Source: Selaginella moellendorffii (Eukaryota > Streptophyta > Lycopodiopsida > Selaginellales > Selaginellaceae). Taken from it: a stretch of DNA of 64,000 bases. The DNA lies in the NCBI RefSeq assembly GCF_000143415.4, contig NW_003314276.1:1406466-1470465 (forward strand), written 5' to 3'. Made by a program: the position numbers and the translations under genes. Below, one piece after another: positions 35,006-42,752 of this stretch (its first letter is position 1; every line of letters starts with the position of its first letter). The notes under the pieces were generated by a model that ran no database searches, was not told where the DNA came from, and worked only from the letters and a program-made list of their open reading frames with translations.

Positions 35006-36257
35006 GCCACATGCAACGAGGCTTACCTGCCAGGCGCTAGTTGCTAGTGCACGTCCTTGTCTTGGTTTTTGTGGCTTCTTTAGTTGAACCCAGAGCTTCC
35101 GTGTTCGTGCCAATGTCTCGTGCAGACCCGATTTGTAGCACGTTTCTTGCTTGACATTCTGCGCGTGGGAGATGTATATGATAGATCGGAGGGGCGAGTT
35201 GCCTTTTATCAGGCGGACAACTCTTGTCTTGAAGACTTTCTTCACCTCCTCGCCCACCATAATATCCACAACTATCTCTTGCATCGCCAAGCTAGAATGC
35301 TGCCCGGAGACGGCATAGAACCGGATGTTCTGATCGTCCAACACCTTCCTATTGATCAAGTCTGGAAACCTCGTCTCGCCCTTCATTGTTCGGTAGTAGG
35401 GGATCACGTCTGCGATGTCGGGTGTTACTGGACTTGCCAGAATCTTCTGCTTCAGTTTCTCCACCCACTCATTAGATACTAGCCTGTGGTTGTATTTGCT
35501 TTGGATGTCGATACGGCTCACGTCGATTGTATATACTTTGTTGGAATAGTAACAAGTACTATTATCTGCGACGATTTTTGCTGCCTCTTCTTGCTCTTTC
35601 TGCTCTTTGCGGCTCTTCTTTTTGGTGGGTGTAGTGTTCGAACCTGAGGCAATGGCATCACCGAGTAGCTTCTTTTTTGGAGGAGATTCGGATGTCGGCT
35701 TGAGCTTGACCACCCTTTTCTGCTTCGGGGTAGTTTCCAGATCGACCCCCTTCCCCTTCGCTTCGCGAACTGGAGGCACTCTCAACGGCTCAATGTTGGA
35801 ATATATTTTTTGAACATCGCCGTAGGTGAGGTCCGTGGATTCCATGTGATCTTCATAGACCCGCAGCGTCTTTGAAATTGTGGGCCTCCTGGACAACCTC
35901 TCCCTAGCTCCCTCTAGGAATTCCTCATAGCCGCTGCCCCCCTCCGGGAAGCCGCTAGGATGTGCAAGGTGGATCTTGAAGGCAGACGCTGTCTCTACCA
36001 CAAGTGCCAGTCCATATTCTTGCATGGAACTGCATGGAGTGTCTGTCACTTGGATGAGGATCCCCATGCATTCTTTTCTCCCACCATCTGTGTTGTACAG
36101 CCTCAGATCCTCGCCTTCCATCCCGAAAGTCCAACTGGTGAGCTCCTCCCCCTTCTCTGCATCCACATTGACAGTGGCTGGAAGAAGAATGCAATTCCTC
36201 GCTTGTTCATAAATGCACAACAATTAGAGTTGACAGAAGAAAAGCTAGCAGCTGGAA

Positions 36258-36279
36258 ATAACGTGAGGCCACACGCCAT
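36258..36279. repeat. Palindrome copy 8 (before a predicted acceptor)
   Basis: ATAACGTGAGG and CCACACGCCAT; on the minus strand it is followed six bases later by a TTCCAG acceptor candidate at about 36252. Confidence 0.8.
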
Positions 36280-36317
36280 TCACCACTGCATCAGATGTCT
36301 TGAGGCTGCATCCTAAG

Positions 36318-36339
36318 ATGGCGTGAGGCTACACGCCAT
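36318..36339. repeat. Palindrome copy 9
   Basis: ATGGCGTGAGG and CTACACGCCAT, upstream of the minus-strand gene. Confidence 0.85.
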
Positions 36340-36394
36340 CTGTAACCGGACTGCACTCAAGAGCCCAATCGGTGCATGCCAATGTTGCTACTGA

Positions 36395-36416
36395 ATGGCA
36401 TGTGGCCTCATGCCAT
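36395..36416. repeat. Palindrome copy 10
   Basis: ATGGCATGTGG and CCTCATGCCAT, with one mismatched pair; close to consensus. Confidence 0.9.
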
Positions 36417-37090
36417 TTTCTACTTGGCCTAAAAGACTTACCATTTGAAGCCGAATGGAGGCATGACAACCGGACTCGCTAGCGAATGTGCACTGTGTGT
36501 GCAGCGGATCGTAGCAGCAAGGCTACTCTGCCACTTACAGTTGGAGAGTGGCACTGAAATCTCCCGGGACGCAAAGTGGGCTGCGTGTGGGTGGCGGAGT
36601 GGGCGGCGGAGTTGGCGGCGAAGTTACAAACTGGGTGTGTCTTGAAGTGGATGCCGATGCACACGAGCGCGATGCAAGCACGAGTGTGATGCAAGCGCGA
36701 GTGGACGCCGATGCACACGAGAAACCTGTGGAGAAGTGGGAGCGCGAGTGGGAGCGCGATGCGAGCGCGAGTGTGCGAGCGTGAGTACGAAGCAAAATGC
36801 AAAACCTAACTTCACACGCGTGAAATGTCACGACGGTTGGTAATCCCGCCACATCATCATTCCTCGGACTTGGGCGCCACCATTAATTTCTGGATCGGCG
36901 CGCGCATGCGTGAAATCCAAAAGAAATCCGCAACGTCATCATTCCTCGGACTGCATGCACGCGAAATCCAAAAGAAAGATCATGATTGGGATATCATTTA
37001 ATACCCTCGCTATATTTATACCATGCATGATTAGATATTCCAAAGCATCTTGTATTTCCAAAAATGCCAGATGTTCAGCTAAATAAATTG

Positions 37091-37213
37091 TCAGAGGATT
37101 TGATGTGACGTTCAAGCGTGTGGGCTCATGCAATTTTGATCCCAAAAAATGCACCAAAAAATGCTCGGCGTCATTTGGCGTTATCTCTTGAATGGCGTGG
37201 GACCGCATGCCAT
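37091..37213 (+). repeat. Duplicated block in the central region, copy 1
   Basis: It shares 'gtcagaggatttgatgtgac' with 38356-38375, and 'gggctcatgcaattttga' plus 'atgcaccaaaaaatgctc' with 38048-38100. It ends in palindrome copy 11 (37192-37213), just as the partner ends in copy 12. Confidence 0.75.
37192..37213. repeat. Palindrome copy 11
   Basis: ATGGCGTGGG and CGCATGCCAT around AC. Confidence 0.85.
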
Positions 37214-37686
37214 TTTCAAGAGCACATAGGAGTATATTCCTAGAATATTCTGACACGCGCGAGATTGTTTTGAGTTTCCTGGAGATCCAACCGTTAGATC
37301 GCAACTAGATTTTACAGAATGGTATACAATGTCCTTCTTGATGACCCTGCAAAGAAGCATCTCGATCGAACACCACATGAGACCACACGAGCCTTACAAT
37401 GTTTTAGGGGCATTTGCCATAGATCCGACCGTTATTTTGCTCCAAGATTCTACAGTTTGGTGTGCATTGACCTTTCCATCGACACTGCAAAGGGACATCA
37501 TAATCAGATGCGGAATCACAAGAAACCAACTTCACTAACTCTGGTTTCACCAAGATCTACGTAAGGAGTTATGAAATGAAAGGACCCTCTCTATTGAAAT
37601 GTGTTTATGGTCCTAGGGGCATTGTGACATATCAAACGATTTTGCATCAAGTTCTGTATTTGCATGTTTATCAAGCTACTGAATTG

Positions 37687-37712
37687 CTAAACCCTAAACC
37701 CTAACCCTAAAC
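37687..37712 (+). repeat. Interstitial plant telomere-type repeats
   Basis: CTAAACCCTAAACCCTAACC and on: about three and a half copies of CCCTAAA/CCCTAA. Too short to be a telomere; such tracts are common in plant promoters. Confidence 0.7.
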
Positions 37713-38041
37713 ATGTGGCAAATGCTGCGTGAAGAAAGATGCCCTTTCTGGGCAAATGCTGTAAGAGGCAGATGCCAAGCAGATGTATCTCAGGCAAGCG
37801 AAGGGGACAAACGAAAGCTAGCTATAAACATGACGGGATGCAAATAGATTACTAGGCTGGTCCTGCGAAAATCAAAAACCATAATTGAAAACATTGAAAA
37901 TGCAAAAAGAAAGGTTTATAATATTTTTGAATTTTAAGCAACCAAATGAATGTAAGTAGGGCATGTGTTTGTAAGTTTAAAAATGCCTCAACCACTTAAA
38001 TTCCCAAGTAAATAAAGCTGTTTCTATTTTTGGTACAGGTA

Positions 38042-38145
38042 AACTTTATAGCATGTGGGCTCATGCAATTTTGAACCCAAAAATGCACCAAAAAATGCTC
38101 AACTAGCATTATTCTTTGAATGGCGTGTGGCCTTATATTGCCATA
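38042..38145 (+). repeat. Duplicated block in the central region, copy 2
   Basis: It matches the second part of 37091-37213, including the terminal palindrome, here decayed (38120-38144). Confidence 0.75.
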
Positions 38146-38580
38146 AATGGACGTACACACACAGCATAATTATTCCTTTACACGGCGAATAATCTTGGCG
38201 CGGATCGCTGACATGGCATGGCAAAGTTCGAATCACTGACATGGCACAGCTGGATCGAGGCAAGGACATGATGTGACAAAGTTCAACCTCCGACAGCAAA
38301 GTCTAGAAGCTACTCAGTTTGAAATTTGTCAGAGGAATCATAAGATCTGGTTTGTCAGAGGATTTGATGTGACGTTCAAGCGTGTGTTATTTTTGAATTC
38401 TCGAACTCATTCCTAGGTCTATCATTTTTGTGCGCCGTGTTCTTGGTTCCGCTGAGTGCAGTGAGCGCTGCTTGTGTAAGCGGCGTTGTGAGCTGTGGTT
38501 TATGCGTCTACAAGCGGTTGCGGCATTGCGAGCGCCATTGCGAGCGGCAGTTTATGCGAGTGGCAGTTTGTGTGAGCGGC

Positions 38581-38640
38581 GCTACGAGCAGTTGCGGTGT
38601 TGCGAGCGGCGCTACGAGTAGTTGCGGTGTTGCGAGCGGC
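38581..38640 (+). repeat. Two tandem 30-bp CG-rich units
   Basis: GCTACGAGCAGTTGCGGTGT plus TGCGAGCGGC repeated twice with one difference (CA versus TA), within a wider GCGAGCGGC-rich stretch from 38455. Confidence 0.85.
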
Positions 38641-38734
38641 ACTGTCTTTGGTGTGGCTACCGCTTCCTCTTGATATTCGGCACTTGTGCTTCCTGGTATG
38701 TTCACCATGGAATGGTTTAGGACCACATTTAGAA

Positions 38735-38756
38735 ATGGCATGAGGCCACATGCCGT
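38735..38756. repeat. Palindrome copy 13
   Basis: ATGGCATGAGG and CCACATGCCGT, upstream of the plus-strand gene. Confidence 0.85.
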
Positions 38757-38832
38757 CTTGGGCCCTTGCAATTTCATGGCTAGCGTATTGTCATGTATGT
38801 TTTTACTTGCCTGCAGCTGTGTGTATATCAAG

Positions 38833-38854
38833 ATGGCATGAGGCCTCATGCCAA
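38833..38854. repeat. Palindrome copy 14
   Basis: ATGGCATGAGG and CCTCATGCCAA; perfect except the last base, and the nearest to consensus. Confidence 0.9.
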
Positions 38855-38902
38855 TTTTGTGAATGCGAAATTTCACATGGGTGTCAATAGCATGTTTGAA
38901 TA

Positions 38903-38924
38903 ATGGCATGTGGCCTCATGCTAT
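38903..38924. repeat. Palindrome copy 15
   Basis: ATGGCATGTGG and CCTCATGCTAT, about 75 bp upstream of the plus-strand start codon. Confidence 0.85.
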
Positions 38925-40732
38925 TTGGTATGTTATGATTTAGGCCATTCTCCAATCATTTTTTGTATGGTCTTAACTTCTTTTCTGCACTTTCAGAATG
39001 GCCTTCAGGGTTGGGGAAAAGGTTTACATTTTGAATGGTGGGAAGAGAGTTGCAAAAGGGACCCTTGTGTCTATGGATCGGAACTTTGTTATACACTGTC
39101 AAAGGCTTGGGGAAGGCAATGCTGCTGTATCAGTAGAGACTGTCTTCGATGGGAATGTGGTTGCTATTGAACGAGGAGAGATGGTCGTCAGGGTAAATGT
39201 TGTTGTTGCCTTGAAAAATCTGCAGAAGAAAGCAGATGTTGGGGACAGCGCAAGTGCGACGCATGTTCCCTCCGTGGATCTTAAGAACCGTGCTACATGG
39301 ATTCAGGCAAAGGTGTTTCTAAACAACCCCGAGGGGGAGGTGGTAGCTGAGGGCTTAGCCACAGTTGTCGATCCAAGAGATGCGGTTGCTAATCAAGAAT
39401 TGGGCTGGGATGATATTGGAGTTGCGATTTTAGAGGTTGTTGACACAGAAGAAAACAGTCTAACTATTGGAAGCATTGTGCGGTGGAAATTGAGGCATTT
39501 AGTGTTTGAGAATGTGAAGGATTCACAATCAAACACCACTACAACTGATGACAAAACATCTCTTCATGGGAAAAGAAAGTACACCTTCCTACAGCGCAGC
39601 CAAAGGGATCTGAGCAACGAACCGAAAAGGCAGAAAATGGCGATGGAGGTTCGAATGGTCTCGACAGTTGCTTGTTGCAAGAGGAGGTGCTGTCAACATG
39701 CTGATTGGGATGCTATTGAAGAGGAGAGAGCAAGATACAAGACATTGTCCTGGAAGGCAGCTCGCAATTTTGTGTATGAGGCATTACGGTCATCTGTTGA
39801 TGCTTCAGAACATCAGGTGGGGGGCATGGTCTTCCAGAGGGGTTTGGTCTGCATGAAGGCATGGAGAATCATTTATGGAGTCCTTCGAAGCACATTCTAC
39901 AGAATCAAAACTGAGTTCGAGGAATAAAGGGTTCAACAGGCAGTCCATGGGAACGACGGTACGCACAAAACCAGGGGTCATGTTATATATGGAGAGGCAA
40001 TCTTCAAGAGGTTTGTCGAGACATGTAGCGACCACATAAAACCCGCCTCTTGGAAGATGGAACACGAGACACCCAACGAGTTCTCCCTTCCATGTATACC
40101 AAGGGGGCCATATTGGAAGATGTGAATCGGGAACTCCAGAGTAATGGCTACAGGAAGCTGAGCCAATCTAGATTTAGTAGATTGTGGAGCAACAGGTTCA
40201 GGGATGTGAGTATAGGAAAGTACTCCAGCTTTTCAAAGTGTGACGAGTGCACTGCTATCAAAATGGCTTTGTCGAAGAATTCTTGCAGCGCTCAAGAGCG
40301 AGAGACGTTGGTTAGAAGGCGGCTCGACCACAACATCGAGCAGAGAAGCTGCAGGACTGCATATTATCATAACAGGATTCTCTCCATGGAGAGACCTGAC
40401 TCTTACCTCTGCATCATCCACGACAAAATGGACCAGAAAAAGACGTGCTTACCTCGACTCAATCCTGCCCCCAAGGCAATCTCTTCATCCATGCAGCTGC
40501 CTGTGTCTCTGTTTGGCATAATCGCTCATAGGCATGGTGCCCAGAACTATGGGAACTTCTTTGTACCTCTATGGGGTGGCGGGGGTGCAAACATGATGAT
40601 TGCGTCCCTAGCAAAACACTTAAGGTCTCTGCAAACTGCGCAAACTGAGCTGAACGGCCAACCCTTGCATAAGGCCCTTGTCGATCGAACCCCATACAGG
40701 GTTCAGCTGGAGGAGGAGCAAAGGCTTGCAGT

Positions 40733-40754
40733 ATCGTGTGGGGCCCCATGCCAT
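40733..40754. repeat. Palindrome copy 16 (in transposase coding frame)
   Basis: ATCGTGTGGGG and CCCCATGCCAT. It is read through as SCGAPCHP in the open frame; a small intron here cannot be excluded. Confidence 0.8.
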
Positions 40755-40789
40755 CCCAGTGAATATGTTGGCCGTCAGATTGTAGGGTT

Positions 40790-40811
40790 ATCACGTGAGG
40801 CCTCATGCCAT
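40790..40811. repeat. Palindrome copy 17 (in transposase coding frame)
   Basis: ATCACGTGAGG and CCTCATGCCAT, read as SREASCHS, only 35 bp after copy 16. Confidence 0.8.
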
Positions 40812-42045
40812 TCCGACGAGGCTAGTCGCCCGATGAATGCACAGCCTCATCCAAACGAAGCAGAATCTCAAGGAAGTTCTTGCGGCCGATGTGGCCTTCC
40901 ACCCCATCTTCTGCTCCAAACAGACAATGCTGGTAGTGAGAACAAAAACATGTACGTCTTCGCGTATTTGGCGATGCTTGTTGCCAAAGGCATATTTGAA
41001 ACGGTTACACTTGGCTTTCTCATGGTTGGGCACACTCATGAAGACGTCGATGCCATGTTCAGTCACCTGGCAGAGTCCCTCCGGCGATCCAATGTCCTCA
41101 CCCTCCCACAACTCTACGATGAATTCCAAAATTGCATCAAAGGCACTGTTGAAGCTGCACTTGTGACAGAGGTTCCAGACTTTAAGGGGTTTGTAAGAGG
41201 CTACATCAGGGACAGATCCGAAACCCTGATTGGCCACTCCAAGCCTCTTCAATTTCATTTCAGCATGCGTGACGGTGCTCCAGTGATGAGGTACAAGATG
41301 AGAGAATGGGACACAGTGTGGCTGCCAGTGGATGGCATTGAACTCTTCAAGAGAGATCCCATAACTGGGGAACCTATGATTCCTCAGGGTTCCCCACGGC
41401 CGATGCACCCGGATGGACTCAAAGACCAGAAAAGTATAGTGGCCGGGATTAGACAGCATATTGCCTTCTGGAAGAGGGGGTTGGTGTTTGGTGGAGAATC
41501 CTATTTTAAGAGGTGCAAGCCTTTGCTCGAATACTAGGAGAAGATTATATCTGCTATCCAAAATGGGCCGGTTGTATATGAAGAATTGGAAGAGTCCTTT
41601 TGGCCAGAACCCAGAGCACCAGATAGTAGCGGAACAATGTCCTCTGGAAATGCAGTGACAGATAACGATGTTGAGGATCACTATTGTGGGCCGAGGAACA
41701 AGAAGCCGGATTCAGCATTCAATCCAGTACAGGTCTGCAAAGGAATGGTCGTGCTTGTCAGACCCAGTAATAAAAAACAAATGATATGGGTGGGGCGCTG
41801 CATCACTGATGCAGAGGAGGACGCGGAAACTAACTCCTTCAATGTAACTGTGGAGTGGTTCAAGCCAAGTTCCGGATATACGAAGGATTGCCTAGAAAAG
41901 AGATGGGTGCTGAATCCAAGGGATCCCAGCATGAGCATATCGGTGGATAATGTTGTGCATGGTTGGATGCGGAAGCAGAGTGCCACCATCACCTTGCCAG
42001 ACCATGCAAGAGATGCAGCAAGAGCATTCATAACCCGGGTTCAAG

Positions 42046-42097
42046 GTGAGATTCATTAATATTCCTTTACTAAGTTTCTAATGTATTTTATTTCAAG
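42046..42097 (+). other. Last intron of the transposase gene
   Basis: GTGAG ... TTTCAAG, 52 bp, with a TTACTAAG/CTAATG branch-like stretch. Splicing extends the protein with an acidic serine-rich tail. Confidence 0.7.
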
Positions 42098-42132
42098 GTG
42101 AACAATCTGAATCTGAATCAGAGGAGGCGTGA

Positions 42133-42724
42133 TGGCATGTGGCCCTTTGCACTAGTATATCTTAATACCAGTCTGAGAAATAGAATGGCATGTGCCCTCA
42201 AGCCTTTTACTAAATCACCTTTGAAAGAAATGCAAGCCTCTATGTCGTAAAAAAAAGGTACTAGAGAAATTCCTTAATAATATGAATGTTATTTAGTTTC
42301 ATGAAAATACACTAAGGGTCAAATGAGTTAAATGACTTCTCCAGACTAGCAATGCCTCTTGCTACACCTTCACAATTAGATTCGTTAGAAAAAGATAACA
42401 TTGAATAATATCTAAATGTTCTCACCATTAAGTTATATGTCTGGCTAATAGGAATGACGTTCATCTTGGAAAGCTCACCACACGCTCAATGAACAAACAA
42501 ATAGTGTGTGCGCGCATGCCATCGCTTTTCTTTAGCTTCAGATTCGGCTTGTTCACCTTGACAATGAGATTTATTATACAACCAGATGCACTCAGTCTGG
42601 ACACAAAGTCACCGCGCTAGTCACCATGCCCCAGATATGTCTAGCCCCTGGACAAAAAACATATAATTTCACGTCATTTTCAAATACTTGAAAATTTGTA
42701 CGTAGTCCCATTTTACTGAATAAA
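42133..42724. other. Right subterminal region of the DNA transposon; no gene
   Basis: Contains decayed palindromes starting at 42132 (overlapping the stop codon) and 42185 and a better one at 42501-42522. Otherwise AT-rich, with no coding frame. Confidence 0.55.
42501..42522. repeat. Palindrome copy 20
   Basis: ATAGTGTGTG, CG, CGCATGCCAT: the copy closest to the right end, with some arm mismatches. Confidence 0.7.
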
Positions 42725-42748
42725 TCCCACTTTAACGAAATAAAGCTT
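42725..42748 (-). repeat. Right terminal inverted repeat
   Basis: Read inward from the end: AAGCTTTATTTCGTTAAAG then TGGGA. It differs from the left end at one position (T versus C). Confidence 0.9.
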
Positions 42749-42752
42749 ACAT
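42749..42752 (+). repeat. Target duplication of the DNA transposon, right copy
   Basis: ACAT, followed by AAGATTGAG, which continues the interrupted retrotransposon frame. Confidence 0.75.

Larger units (their letters stand above)
30825..36210 (-). pseudogene. ParB-like / acidic / FCP1-like HAD protein gene of the DNA transposon (about ten exons)
   Basis: Predicted exons, 5' to 3', are about 36210-35027, 34972-33649, 33610-33512, 33473-33384, 33334-33191, 33143-32592, 32534-32520, 32474-about 32358, 32319-31735 and 31687-30825. Introns are 38-57 bp with GT-AG ends and phases that keep one frame, giving about 1,650 residues. The N-terminal third has a lysine-rich linker and a segment like a ParB/sulfiredoxin fold (IDVSRIDIQSKYNHRLV ... 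YAVSGQHSSLAMQEIV). A middle part has an Asp/Glu run (about 32640-32800). The C-terminal 290 residues resemble an FCP1-type HAD phosphatase: IIFDLNGVLF and IIDDSPIK. DxN in place of DxD makes phosphatase activity doubtful. In-frame TAA at 33270 and TAG at 32920 break the frame. The 5' end is unclear; a stop precedes the first long exon. I do not know the biological role. Confidence 0.7.
36224..38997. promoter_or_regulatory. Central region between the two divergent transposon genes
   Basis: No convincing coding sequence beyond possible 5' exons near 36225-36480. It holds palindromes, two CG-rich GCGAG-type blocks (36590-36790 and 38455-38640), a duplicated block (37091-37213 versus 38042-38145 and 38356-38392) and a plant telomere-type tract. 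Its position between head-to-head genes makes it the likely promoter region for both, but no core promoter motif was pinned down. Confidence 0.5.
38998..42132 (+). pseudogene. Putative DDE-type transposase gene of the DNA transposon (disrupted)
   Basis: The ATG at 38998 directly follows a CTTTCAG acceptor-like site, suggesting a 5' untranslated intron. The first 309 codons include two similar segments (FRVGEKVYIL ... VAKGTLVS and ATWIQAKVFL ... VAEGLATVV) like domains found ahead of some plant transposases. A TAA at about 39925 and a frameshift near 40050-40090 separate this from a 490-codon part with FSKCDECTAI, CIIHDKMD, LLLQTDNAGSENKN and FLMVGHTHEDVD. The conserved acidic residues are candidates for a DDE/DDD catalytic triad. 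A TAG at 41535 interrupts, then the frame continues to 42045. A 52-bp GT-AG intron (42046-42097) leads to a last exon ending SESESEEA and TGA at 42130-42132. The enzyme would cut and paste the element ends. This copy is probably inactive. Confidence 0.75.
30383..42748. mobile_element. Nested 12.4-kb DNA transposon with palindromic repeats and two divergent genes
   Basis: The element interrupts pol of retrotransposon 2 precisely: protease linker ...KHK on the left, then the expected I-E-L-V lead-in on the right, with a short target duplication. Ends are inverted repeats of about 24 bp. Inside are a minus-strand gene (30825 to about 36210) and a plus-strand transposase-like gene (38998-42132) transcribed away from a shared 2.8-kb centre. 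About twenty 22-bp palindromes are spread from 30769 to 42522. Both genes have in-frame stops, so this copy may depend on active relatives. The transposase wording (a T-D-N-x-x-x-E-N-K-N segment followed by G-H-T-H-x-D-V-D) is one I associate with poorly characterised transposase-like proteins of plants, protists and animals (DUF7869-like). I know of no named superfamily with this gene pair. Confidence 0.85.

Noticed and set aside
34973-35026. In-frame extension of the minus-strand protein through this segment
   Set aside because: It has GT-AG ends, carries a palindrome like neighbouring introns, and its lack of stops is expected by chance for 54 bp.
30769-42522. Palindromes as a CRISPR array
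   Set aside because: Spacing is irregular (tens to thousands of bases), there are no uniform spacers, and the setting is a plant transposon.
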